A stretch of 64,000 nucleotides of DNA. Origin: Emcibacter sp. GTDB taxonomy: Bacteria; Pseudomonadota; Alphaproteobacteria; Sphingomonadales; Emcibacteraceae. The DNA is taken from contig NZ_OY776217.1 in the NCBI RefSeq assembly GCF_963675455.1, forward strand, positions 2,404,001-2,468,000, in the 5' to 3' direction. Shown in pieces: positions 1-7,850 of this stretch. The stretch's first letter is position 1, and each line of letters starts with the position of its first letter. The notes below the pieces were generated by a model, which was not told where the DNA came from, did no database searches, and saw only the letters and a program-made list of their open reading frames with translations. The position numbers and the translations under genes are program-made.

Positions 1-1127
1 AGCCACCCGCCGGACAGAGTTGTTTCTGTGGCGGTTTCATTATTCCAGTAACCGGACATGACGACATCGCCGCGACAGACGATCTCGCCGATTTCGCCCG
101 GGGGAAGGGTATTTTTTTCCTTGTCAAATATGGCGACTTCGACGCCTGACCTTGGCCACCCCACTGAGGCAAGAACAGCATCGTCACCATCGGCAAAATC
201 CGCGGGACGCAGGCCGGTGATGGTCATGGGAGCTTCTCCCTGGCCGTAAAGCTGACAGAAAACCGGACCGAAGACTCCAAGAGATTTACGGATTTCTTCA
301 AGATACATCGGGCCGCCGCCATAGACGATATTTCGCAGACCTTCCGGGCGACGTCCTGTTTTTTCGATCGTCAAGCGTAGTCGCTGAACCATTGTCGGAG
401 CCAGGAACATGCCGATATTGCCGTGATGGGCGCAGAGGTCGAGCACTTCCTCGGGCTCAAACCCGCCAGATGTGGGCACGACCTGACATGCGGCCCGCGC
501 GACATAGGGCAGGATATAGAGTCCGGAGCCATGCGACATGGGCGCGGAATGAATGATCCCGTCATTTGGTCGAAGCGGTTCGAAATCAGCCAGATGGGCG
601 ATTGTCATGGCCATCAGGTTGCGGTGGGATAACATTGCGCCTTTCGAACGCCCGGTGGTGCCGCTGGTGAAGAAAAGCCATGCCAGGTCATCGGGAGTAA
701 CCTCTGCCGGAACTGTCGGTTCGCCCGCAAACATTTCATTATATTCCGGTGAGCCGATGGTGATGACGGGGATATCCAGGTTTTGCTGTCCCAGATTCTG
801 TGCCTCGGCCGCTGTTACGAAGATCAGACCGGCTTCAGCGTCTGTAATGATTTCAGATATTTCGCGACCATGCAGCTTTGCATTTACTGGAACGACCACA
901 CAGCCTGCGGCCCATGTGGCAAACATAATCTCGATATACTCGGGGCAGTTTTTGGCAATGACCGCTACCCGGCCGCCGGGGGGGACTGCATCAGCCAGAT
1001 ATGCGGCGAGTCTCAGGCTGCGGTTGTGCAGTTCGGCCCAGGTACAGAATTCATCTGTGCCGTGATAAATTGCGCATTCATTTCTATAGCGGGTTGCCCC
1101 AAGGGTAAGTAAATTGAAAATGTTCAT
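1..1127 (-). CDS. Acyl-CoA ligase (AMP-forming), 3' end cut by window edge
   Basis: This gene runs leftward off the window, so only about the first 375 codons are present. The ATG is at 1127-1125, behind an AGGAGCG-type ribosome site. The protein is an ANL-superfamily adenylating enzyme. The phosphate-binding motif FFTSGTTGRSKG lies at about residues 152-163, and a later YGQGE-type motif precedes the hinge region. Such enzymes activate a carboxylic acid with ATP and join it to CoA. In a catabolic island the likely substrate is an aromatic or aryl-alkanoic acid, but that is inferred from context. The C-terminal lysine domain lies outside the window. It is oriented like the GntR regulator just upstream and may be co-transcribed with it. 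Confidence 0.88.
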   Translation of the reverse strand, partial: MNIFNLLTLGATRYRNECAIYHGTDEFCTWAELHNRSLRLAAYLADAVPPGGRVAVIAKNCPEYIEIMFATWAAGCVVVPVNAKLHGREISEIITDAEAGLIFVTAAEAQNLGQQNLDIPVITIGSPEYNEMFAGEPTVPAEVTPDDLAWLFFTSGTTGRSKGAMLSHRNLMAMTIAHLADFEPLRPNDGIIHSAPMSHGSGLYILPYVARAACQVVPTSGGFEPEEVLDLCAHHGNIGMFLAPTMVQRLRLTIEKTGRRPEGLRNIVYGGGPMYLEEIRKSLGVFGPVFCQLYGQGEAPMTITGLRPADFADGDDAVLASVGWPRSGVEVAIFDKEKNTLPPGEIGEIVCRGDVVMSGYWNNETATETTLSGGW

Positions 1128-1208
1128 CAGTAGAACGCTCCTAATTCAAGAGGAGATAAGTATACGGGTTGAGCTCCGCCGGTTCCGTTCCTTTGGAATG
1201 CTGTCTCT

Positions 1209-1928
1209 CTATGCCTCGGCCGAAGACCAGGCGTCCACAAGGATCTCCTGGGTTCTTGCAAAATGCCTGTCGAGCACCGCTTGACCAAGATCCGCATCCC
1301 GCGCCAATACGGCCTGTAAAATTTCCTTATGCTCGGCTGGGGCATCACGATGAGGCGCCATTGAAACGGTAAGATACCGATACCGCTGTGTGCGTTCTGC
1401 GAGCCCCGCACATATCAGTATCAGGGAAGGGGACTTACAGCCTTCAATGAGGCAGCGGTGAAATTTTTCATGGGCCTCGATCCATTCTTCCCTGAGATAG
1501 TTTGTATCTCCAAACTCATGATCGAGTGTCGCAAGCTCGGCGTAGGCCGCACTCACTTTTGCCTCCCATTGCGGCGTACCGTGTTCGATGGCCTGCCTGA
1601 TCGCAATGCCTTCAATCTGTCTCCGGGTTTGCATCAGATCCTCGAGGTCGGGGACTGATAACTCGGAGGTAATGAACCCGCGCTGGTCCAGGGCGCGAAC
1701 CAGGCCCTCGGAACTCAGCTTTGCCAAGGCTTCGCGCACCACGCTCAGGCTGGTGCTGAATCTTTCCTGAAGGTCTTTGAGCCGGAGCTTTTTACTGGGA
1801 GGGATACGGCCGCACAGGATGTCGGACCGTAATTCCTCATAGGTTCGGCCCGTCAGGCTTCTGTTTGCCTTTAATCCACTATTTTCAATCAACTCGTTCA
1901 TGACCTCTCCGCTGTACGACTTATCCAT
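1209..1928 (-). CDS. GntR-family transcriptional regulator, FCD subfamily
   Basis: A 239-residue regulator with an N-terminal winged helix (about residues 25-90, including TYEELRSDILCGRI and VVREALAKLSSEGLV) and an all-helical FCD ligand domain (about 100-235) that carries the usual Asp/His metal-site residues (for example EAHEKFHR). FCD regulators usually repress neighbouring operons and release DNA when they bind a pathway acid. It is divergent from the fumarylacetoacetate hydrolase operon across a 361-bp AT-rich gap containing two near-identical palindromes, which are its likely operators. An internal ATG at 1901, behind GGAGAGG, is a possible alternative start. It resembles the second FCD regulator at 33986-34735. 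Confidence 0.9.
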   Translation of the reverse strand: MDKSYSGEVMNELIENSGLKANRSLTGRTYEELRSDILCGRIPPSKKLRLKDLQERFSTSLSVVREALAKLSSEGLVRALDQRGFITSELSVPDLEDLMQTRRQIEGIAIRQAIEHGTPQWEAKVSAAYAELATLDHEFGDTNYLREEWIEAHEKFHRCLIEGCKSPSLILICAGLAERTQRYRYLTVSMAPHRDAPAEHKEILQAVLARDADLGQAVLDRHFARTQEILVDAWSSAEA

Positions 1929-2002
1929 CTAAAGGTTTAGCCCTTTATGCTCCTCGGGTAAATGCCGATTCAGGGACTCATGTGGTTTCCCAAAAGCTGA
2001 CT

Positions 2003-2018
2003 AATATATCGATATTTT
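2003..2018. promoter_or_regulatory. Palindromic operator candidate, distal
   Basis: AATATATC|GATATTTT is a 16-bp inverted repeat with one mismatch, centred at 2010/2011. It matches the proximal copy at 2210 and related sites at 17029 and 28020. It is probably a GntR/FCD dimer site; the regulator is inferred from position only. Confidence 0.45.
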
Positions 2019-2209
2019 ATAGATTCTTTCAATATAGTATTTTCAACTTGTTATAAAAACCATCTTTTATCACTTCGAAAAATACGGCTAGCGGCGGCAT
2101 TTATATATCTAACATATTAATAAAAAAGATTAATAATAATATGTAATCAGGGGTATGGCATATGGGAGGAGGAATGTGATGACAGTATATATTTTTCAAA
2201 GATATATTT

Positions 2210-2225
2210 AAAATATCGATATTTT
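2210..2225. promoter_or_regulatory. Palindromic operator candidate, proximal
   Basis: AAAATATC|GATATTTT is a perfect 16-bp palindrome centred at 2217/2218. It lies just upstream of the TTGACG -35 box of the FAH operon and 207 bp from its sister site. Confidence 0.5.
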
Positions 2226-2289
2226 TATTGACGAGGCGGCAGTGGAAAGTTAACGATGTGGAGGATGAAACGTTATTGAGGGTTAAAAG

Positions 2290-3135
2290 ATGAAGTTTGT
2301 TCGTTACGGATCAAGAAATGAGGAACTGCCTGGCCTGATTGATTCCAAAGGGAATATCAGGGCGCTTTCGCCTTTGCTGTCTGACATCGGTTGTGAAATG
2401 TTTACACCTGAGTGGCTGTCGGCTTTGGCGGCGATTGATCCGGAGAAACTGCCGGTTGTCAGTGGCAACCCCAGACTGGGTGTGCCCGTGTCCGGTATTC
2501 GCCAGGTTATCGCGATCGGCCTGAATTATAAGGATCACGCGGAAGAGGCAAATTACCCTGTGCCTGTTGATCCGCTTGTTTTTTACAAATCCGTCAGTTC
2601 CCTTTCCGGCTGTAACGATCCGATTGAGGTTCCGGCCAGTGCGGAAAAACTGGATTGGGAAATCGAACTTGGTTTCCTGATCAGCAAGGAAGCAAAGCAT
2701 GTTCCAGTCGAAAAGGCACTGGATTATGTGGCAGGCTATTGCACGGTCGTCGATGTGTCCGAGCGTCACTGGCAGTTCGATAAAGGCGGCACCCTCGGCA
2801 AGGGTAAGAGCTATGACAACTTTACGCCGGTGGGTCCCTGGTTCGCAACAGCGGACGAGGTGGCAGACCCGCAGACACTCGACCTGTGGCTGGATGTCAA
2901 TGGCGAGTCCCGTCAGCGCGGCACGACTGCCGAGATGGTGTTTACCATTGCGGAACTCGTCGCGCACTTAAGCACTTATCAGACGCTTCTGCCCGGTGAT
3001 CTGGTGATTACGGGGACGCCGGCCGGGGTTGGTCTGGGTATGAAGCCTGAGACCTACCTCAAGGGTGGTGACGAAATTCGTTGCGGGATTCCCGGTCTTG
3101 GCGATCAGGTCCATACTGTGGAAATTTTGAAATAA
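2290..3135 (+). CDS. Fumarylacetoacetate hydrolase family protein
   Basis: A 281-residue FAH-superfamily enzyme. The metal-binding residues are visible as E124 and E126 (in DWEIELGF) and D155 (in VVDVSERH), with the FYKSVSS active-site loop around residue 100 and the C-terminal GDLVITGTPAGVGLG signature. Family members hydrolyse acylpyruvates, or decarboxylate and isomerise ring-cleavage products, using Mg2+ or Mn2+. As first gene of an operon ending in an extradiol dioxygenase, it probably processes a ring-fission product. The exact activity (acylpyruvate hydrolase, hydratase or decarboxylase) cannot be told from sequence alone. Confidence 0.92.
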   Translation: MKFVRYGSRNEELPGLIDSKGNIRALSPLLSDIGCEMFTPEWLSALAAIDPEKLPVVSGNPRLGVPVSGIRQVIAIGLNYKDHAEEANYPVPVDPLVFYKSVSSLSGCNDPIEVPASAEKLDWEIELGFLISKEAKHVPVEKALDYVAGYCTVVDVSERHWQFDKGGTLGKGKSYDNFTPVGPWFATADEVADPQTLDLWLDVNGESRQRGTTAEMVFTIAELVAHLSTYQTLLPGDLVITGTPAGVGLGMKPETYLKGGDEIRCGIPGLGDQVHTVEILK

Positions 3136-3254
3136 ATGCTTTGGGCGGCTGAGGCTGCCGAGAGCAAATAACGGAGTAATCAGCTCCATTGTAAACAGTG
3201 TTTGATGGTGTAAGTTGTCAGGGCATAAGTTTATGTTATAAAAGGGTAAATAGA

Positions 3255-3290
3255 CATCAATAGTGGTTATGGGATCGATCACTATTGATG
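3255..3290. repeat. Perfect 11-bp inverted repeat upstream of 2OG oxygenase
   Basis: CATCAATAGTG at 3255-3265 is exactly complementary to CACTATTGATG at 3280-3290, with a 14-bp spacer. It lies in the 289-bp gap between the FAH gene and the 2-oxoglutarate oxygenase gene. It could be an mRNA hairpin or a regulator site; no T-tract follows, so it is not a standard terminator. Confidence 0.55.
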
Positions 3291-3424
3291 ATTTGATCTC
3301 CTTTCTGGTTTCGTATTCAATCCATTGAATGAAGCGGGAGATTAATTGCCTCAGTCGCGGAACGCCTGTTGCAAGGGTTGTGCGAAAGATGAGGTGCAAG
3401 ACAGTGAATTTAGGAGAGGTATCC

Positions 3425-4453
3425 ATGTCAAATTTCAATGAATCCACTTTGCCCGCCCCGAGCCCGGCAGTAGCGCGCGCTATTGAAACCTGTACCGAGC
3501 TCCCGCTTCTGGATGTCGGGGATTTTGTCGCCGGCAAGGAAGGAGCTCTGGAACAGTTGGCTGCCAATATCCGGGCTATTCAGTCATCCCTGGGTTTTTC
3601 CGCTATCGTCAATCATGGTGTTGATCAGGCCATCATTGATGCAGCGGAAGAGCAGGTAAAGCAGGCGTTCCATCTTCCCCGGGAAGAACTCCAGAAATAT
3701 TTTCACGGTGAGCATATCCAGGGATATTGGCCGGCAAACTCCGTCACCAACGTTCGCCCCGGTTATGAAGCCGAAAAGGAATGGAAATCCACCCTGGCCG
3801 GCTGGGCGGTCCTGCGGGATCGTGAACCGAATGATCCCAAAGTGGTCAAGGGGATCAAGCACCGCGCCATGAACAAATGGCCGGATCCGGCACTGCTGCC
3901 GGAATTCAAGTCGACCATAAACCGCTATCACCAGGCCATGGTGGATCTGGCTTTCAAGCTGCTGAAGGCTTATTCTCTAGCACTTGGGCAGACTCCGGAT
4001 TATCTGGATGGTTCCTTTGCCGGCAGTGAATGGTATGGACGGCTGAATTATTATGCCGGCAGCCCCAATGCCGAGGGAGAGCTGGCCAATACCGCGCACA
4101 GCGATCACAGCTTCATCACACTGTTGCCAATGTCTCCGATTCCCGGTCTTCAGGTGCGTACACCGAGGATGGACTGGATCGATGTGGAATGTGTGCCGGG
4201 CGCTATCATTGTCAACGGCGGTGAATGGCTGAACCAGCTCTCCAACGGGCGATTCATGGCGACCCCGCACCGGGTGACCGAGCCGCCGACCGAGCGGGTA
4301 TCCATGCCGCTGTTTTTTGATCCGGGTGACGAGGCAGTGAATGATCCGCTTCCTGGTCTTGCCGGGGAAGGTGATGAGCGGAAATATCCACGCAAGAATT
4401 TTTATGAGCATTTTGCCGGATATATCGACGCCTATACAACGCCAAAGAAATAA
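3425..4453 (+). CDS. 2-oxoglutarate/Fe(II) oxygenase, isopenicillin-N-synthase-like
   Basis: A 342-residue enzyme. The ATG at 3425 follows GGAGAGG. The N-terminal DIOX_N region (about 25-140) is followed by the 2OG-Fe(II) jelly roll. The iron triad is visible as H225-x-D227 and H282, and the cosubstrate motif is R291-x-S293. The family couples 2-oxoglutarate decarboxylation to hydroxylation, desaturation or ring chemistry, in the cytoplasm. It is 13 bp ahead of the next gene, so the four genes from 2290 to 6771 look like one operon, with a possible internal control point in the 289-bp leader. The substrate is unknown. Confidence 0.9.
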   Translation: MSNFNESTLPAPSPAVARAIETCTELPLLDVGDFVAGKEGALEQLAANIRAIQSSLGFSAIVNHGVDQAIIDAAEEQVKQAFHLPREELQKYFHGEHIQGYWPANSVTNVRPGYEAEKEWKSTLAGWAVLRDREPNDPKVVKGIKHRAMNKWPDPALLPEFKSTINRYHQAMVDLAFKLLKAYSLALGQTPDYLDGSFAGSEWYGRLNYYAGSPNAEGELANTAHSDHSFITLLPMSPIPGLQVRTPRMDWIDVECVPGAIIVNGGEWLNQLSNGRFMATPHRVTEPPTERVSMPLFFDPGDEAVNDPLPGLAGEGDERKYPRKNFYEHFAGYIDAYTTPKK

Positions 4454-4466
4454 GGGAGCGACAGAA

Positions 4467-5756
4467 ATGGGAGACTCACAGCATCGTGTTGCAAGTATTG
4501 GCCTCGGGTCTATGGGATTGCCGATTGCCGCACATATCGCCAAGGGCGGGTATGATGTGTCCGGTTATGATATTTCGCCGGAGCGTCGCAAGCTTGCTGA
4601 TGAGCAGGGTGTTAAATCCGCTCCCACCATTGCCGAAGCCGTAAAGGGTGCCGATATAATCATTACCATGCTCTATAATGGTGAAATTATTGAATCTGTC
4701 CTGACGGGGGAAGGCGGTATTCTGGCGCATATTGAGCCCGGCGCGCTGGTCGTGGATACCAGCACCATTTCGCCCGAAGATTCCGCACGCTTTGCCAAAA
4801 TGATCGAAGATAAGGGATGCCGTTATTTGCGCGCCCCGGTGTCAGGAACCGTCTATCTGGCGGAAGCAGGGACCCTGTCTGTTTTTGCCTCGGGCAGGAA
4901 GGAGGACTATGACATGGTCCTGCCAGTCCTCGAGCACATGTCCATGAGCCGGAACTATGTTGGCGAGGACGAAGCCGCGCGGGTGATCAAGCTGGTCATC
5001 AACATGCTGGTCATGAGCGCGACCAATACCTTGGGAGAGGCTATTCGTTTTGGCGAGCAGTGGGGCATGTCCCGTGAGGTGCTGGTGGATGCGGTCAATA
5101 ACAGCATTGTCGGCTCGCGGCATTATCAGTCCCGGGCTGAGGGTCTTAAATCCAAGAAGTATACCAACGCCGGTCCGGTCGTGATGGGCTACAAAGATCT
5201 CAAGATGGTGTTGGCCAACGCGGAAGCAAACGGCTACGAGTTGCCCATCCATAGCTTTGTCGGCCGGAACATGCAGGAACTGGTCGACAATGGCCGCGGC
5301 GATCAGGAGGTCAGCGCGCTGGCTGAATATCCGCTGGAAGACGAGGCCGGAAGTGTTTTACCGTCTTTCGGTGGAGATGAATGCGCCGCAGAAATTATTG
5401 CCGCGGATGACGAGCGATATGCCGTCATGATGGCCGGTGACAGGGAGAAGCTGGATGCTTTTTTCTCTCCGGATCTGACCTATACCCATACCAATGGTTA
5501 TACCCAGAGCAAAGACGAGTTCCTTGCCAGCCAGACCTCCGGCGAGGTCAAATATATCAGCCTTGACCGGGAAAGCATTGATGTATCCTGCTGCGGCAAT
5601 GTGGCTTTGGCTCAGGGCACGGTTCGCATTGATGTGGATGTCGCTGGCGAGAACCGCAAGCTTCATAACCGATATCTGGCGGTATGGGAGAAGCATCAAG
5701 GCAACTGGCGTATGCGGGCCTGGGCCTCCACTGCGGTAGAGTCCGCTGAGCTTTGA
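4467..5756 (+). CDS. 3-hydroxyisobutyrate dehydrogenase-like protein fused to NTF2-like domain
   Basis: A 429-residue two-domain protein. The start is the ATG at 4467 behind AGGGAGCG. Residues 1-287 form a beta-hydroxyacid dehydrogenase: Rossmann motif IGLGSMG near residue 11, substrate loop APVSGTV near 123, catalytic Lys175 in ARVIKLVINM. Residues about 304-429 form a DUF4440/SnoaL-type NTF2 fold, as in DERYAVMMAGDREKLDAFF. Family dehydrogenases oxidise 3-hydroxyacids with NAD(P). Standard members are about 290-300 residues, so the C-terminal addition is unusual. NTF2-like folds include isomerases, dehydratases and binding domains, so the fusion may pair two consecutive steps. Confidence 0.9.
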   Translation: MGDSQHRVASIGLGSMGLPIAAHIAKGGYDVSGYDISPERRKLADEQGVKSAPTIAEAVKGADIIITMLYNGEIIESVLTGEGGILAHIEPGALVVDTSTISPEDSARFAKMIEDKGCRYLRAPVSGTVYLAEAGTLSVFASGRKEDYDMVLPVLEHMSMSRNYVGEDEAARVIKLVINMLVMSATNTLGEAIRFGEQWGMSREVLVDAVNNSIVGSRHYQSRAEGLKSKKYTNAGPVVMGYKDLKMVLANAEANGYELPIHSFVGRNMQELVDNGRGDQEVSALAEYPLEDEAGSVLPSFGGDECAAEIIAADDERYAVMMAGDREKLDAFFSPDLTYTHTNGYTQSKDEFLASQTSGEVKYISLDRESIDVSCCGNVALAQGTVRIDVDVAGENRKLHNRYLAVWEKHQGNWRMRAWASTAVESAEL

Positions 5757-5829
5757 GTGAATTTCGCTGTTGCCTGTCAGGGGAGCGGGCGCGGTCTGGC
5801 CGGATTGGCCAAATGATGGGAGAGACGAA

Positions 5830-6771
5830 ATGACAGATATCAGTAAAGTTTCCAAGGTGCCTGGTGTTCATTCGCTGGACCATTTTGTACTCCAGGTTCC
5901 GGATCTGAACGAGGCGGAAAAATTCTATACGACCTTCGGGCTCGACGTTCAGCGAACCGGTAATGAACTGAAGCTTGGCTGCTTTGGTCAGGATCATATC
6001 TGGAGCATTATCAAAGGCGGCGCAGAGCGCAAGAAGCTGGATTATGTGAGCTTTGGCATTTTCAAGGAAGATATCGACGTTTTCCGGGAACGGCTGGAAA
6101 AATATGGCATTGCTCCGGATGAGACTGAGCAGGAGCGGATCATGTTCCGTGACCCGTGTGGGATGCTGGTTGAACTTCGGGTTGCCGGGAAGTCATCGCC
6201 GCGATCCAAACGAACCCCGCAGCCGATGCCCTGTACCGTCGGGGGAAGGGGGGCGCCGTTCCGTCGTGAAATCAAACAGGTTCATCCCCAGCGCTTTGCC
6301 CATGCGCTGTTCTTCACGCCGGACATCAAGAAAACCCTGGATTTTTACTGCACGGTTCTGGGCCTGCGGATTTCCGATGAGGCCGGGCCGATTGCCTTCC
6401 TTCACGGGATCTACGGCAGTGACCATCATCTGGTTGCCTTTGCTGAATCCCCTTCTGGGGGTATCGGTTATCATCACAGTTCGTGGGATGTGGGTTCGAT
6501 CGAGGAAATCGGCCTCGGCGCCATGCAGATGGAAGCTGCCGGCTATACCGGAAAGGGCTGGGGTCTTGGACGGCATGTGCTCGGCTCAAACTATTTCCAC
6601 TATGTGCGCGATCCCTGGAACAGCTATGTCGAGTTCAACTTCGATATCGACTATATTCCCGAAGGCATGTACTGGGAGCCGAATATGGACGGTCCAGCGC
6701 CGGAAGATACGCTTTATCTGTGGGGCCCTGGCGTGCCAGAAGATTTCGTAATAAACTACGAAGCGAAATGA
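5830..6771 (+). CDS. Type I extradiol (VOC) ring-cleavage dioxygenase
   Basis: A 313-residue protein with two vicinal-oxygen-chelate modules: residues 14-120 and 153-290. The second carries the Fe(II) triad expected of catechol 2,3-dioxygenase relatives: H158 in RFAHALFF, H215 or H216 in YHHSSWDV, and E268 in SYVEFN. It should split a catechol next to the hydroxylated carbons. ATG 5830 follows GGGAGAG; the longer in-frame start at 5770 would overlap spacer sequence with no ribosome site. It is the last gene of the operon from 2290. A second enzyme of this type is encoded at 26139-27131. Confidence 0.9.
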   Translation: MTDISKVSKVPGVHSLDHFVLQVPDLNEAEKFYTTFGLDVQRTGNELKLGCFGQDHIWSIIKGGAERKKLDYVSFGIFKEDIDVFRERLEKYGIAPDETEQERIMFRDPCGMLVELRVAGKSSPRSKRTPQPMPCTVGGRGAPFRREIKQVHPQRFAHALFFTPDIKKTLDFYCTVLGLRISDEAGPIAFLHGIYGSDHHLVAFAESPSGGIGYHHSSWDVGSIEEIGLGAMQMEAAGYTGKGWGLGRHVLGSNYFHYVRDPWNSYVEFNFDIDYIPEGMYWEPNMDGPAPEDTLYLWGPGVPEDFVINYEAK

Positions 6772-6796
6772 AGTATTTTTCTTTGTCTTCATAAGC

Positions 6797-7618
6797 TTAG
6801 GCGGGGGTAACCTCGCCGCAAAGCTGGTTCGACAGGGACCGGGCGGAGGACAGTAGTACGTCCTGCAATTCAGGAAGCCCGGATCTCTTCAGGGCGCTGC
6901 CGATACCGATGGCAACCAGGGCGTGGCTCGGCCTGTCCCGGGTTTTCCACACCGGCGCAGCAACAACGGTCACGCCTGAAATATAGTTGCCGGCATCCAC
7001 GGCAAAACCTTGTTCGCGGGTTTTTTCCACCTGGTTTTTCCATTCTTCAAAAGTCGGCGGTTCATCCCAGCGCAGTGTTTCAAACCGTTCTGCCAGTTCC
7101 TCTTCGGGGTAATCACCAAAAGCAGCAATGCAACGACCGGTGGCGCTGATCAGGGCCGGGAAACGGCTGCCGATCTGGGCGCTCAGCTGAAAATTATTTC
7201 CGGCCTGGGAGGTGGCCACCACGATCATATGGTCGAGGCCGACGATCTGGACGCCGAGCATGGTGACGTCGAATTTTTGGCTGATTCGATCGAGGACGGG
7301 CTGGGCGAGGTCGGTAAACTGATTGCGGCGCAGCCAGTGGCGGGCGAGGGTGAGGACGCCTGCTTCCAGGGAGTAGCGTTTGGTGTCAGGATCAAAAGAG
7401 ACCAGCTCTTCCGCCACAAGGGCGCGCAAGACATATAGGCATGTGCTTGGCACCAGGCCGAGTTCCCGGGCGATGGGCTGAAGGCCGAGAGGCGTGTGAC
7501 TCTTGCCAAGCAGGCGCAATATGGCGGCAGCCCGGGAGATGGCCGGAGCCTTGCTTTCCTTCACTGTTTTGGCCAGTTCCCGTTCTTGCGTCGAGGAGGA
7601 TGCTGATTTTTCCGTCAT
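6797..7618 (-). CDS. IclR-family transcriptional regulator
   Basis: A 273-residue regulator with an N-terminal winged helix (about 28-90: AILRLLGKSHTPLGL, PSTCLYVLRALVAEEL) and a C-terminal GAF-like effector domain. IclR proteins control aromatic-acid operons as repressors or activators depending on ligand. It converges with the dioxygenase gene (26-bp gap) and diverges from the acyl-CoA ligase operon at 7851, its likely target. The 232-bp spacer holds an 11-bp motif repeated with one mismatch. Confidence 0.9.
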   Translation of the reverse strand: MTEKSASSSTQERELAKTVKESKAPAISRAAAILRLLGKSHTPLGLQPIARELGLVPSTCLYVLRALVAEELVSFDPDTKRYSLEAGVLTLARHWLRRNQFTDLAQPVLDRISQKFDVTMLGVQIVGLDHMIVVATSQAGNNFQLSAQIGSRFPALISATGRCIAAFGDYPEEELAERFETLRWDEPPTFEEWKNQVEKTREQGFAVDAGNYISGVTVVAAPVWKTRDRPSHALVAIGIGSALKRSGLPELQDVLLSSARSLSNQLCGEVTPA

Positions 7619-7725
7619 TGTTGGTTTCCAGTTGAATAGGTATTCCTGAGCGCAGCGTCTGGGATGCTTCCTGTTTCAGTCCGGCCGAGGGTAGCAACAG
7701 TGCCGGAACAGTCAAGCTTCGCATT

Positions 7726-7791
7726 AATTCTGTATTCAATATATAAAATAAAATTCTATATTTACAACAAAAATGTTTTATGGCATATACT
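7726..7791 (+). promoter_or_regulatory. Candidate promoter and repeat in IclR/ligase spacer
   Basis: AATTCTGTATT (7726-7736) recurs as AATTCTATATT (7752-7762), 26 bp apart, on an AT-rich background, followed by TATACT at 7786-7791 as a possible -10 for the ligase operon. An IclR dimer-of-dimers could bind the repeats. This is inferred from spacing and position. Confidence 0.35.
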
Positions 7792-7850
7792 CGAGCCAAC
7801 ATAATGCAGCGCGACACAGCGCTATTATCGACAACAGCAAGGGTGAATTG

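Larger units (their letters stand above)
1929..2289. promoter_or_regulatory. AT-rich divergent control region between GntR gene and FAH operon
   Basis: No gene is visible in these 361 bases. They hold two palindromes built on ATATCGATAT, at 2003-2018 and 2210-2225, plus a sigma70-like promoter reading right, with TTGACG at 2228-2233 and TAACGA at 2251-2256 separated by 17 bp. The right-hand palindrome ends just ahead of the -35 box, so a regulator bound there would interfere with or recruit polymerase. The ribosome site GAGGGTTAAAAG precedes the ATG at 2290. Confidence 0.6.
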
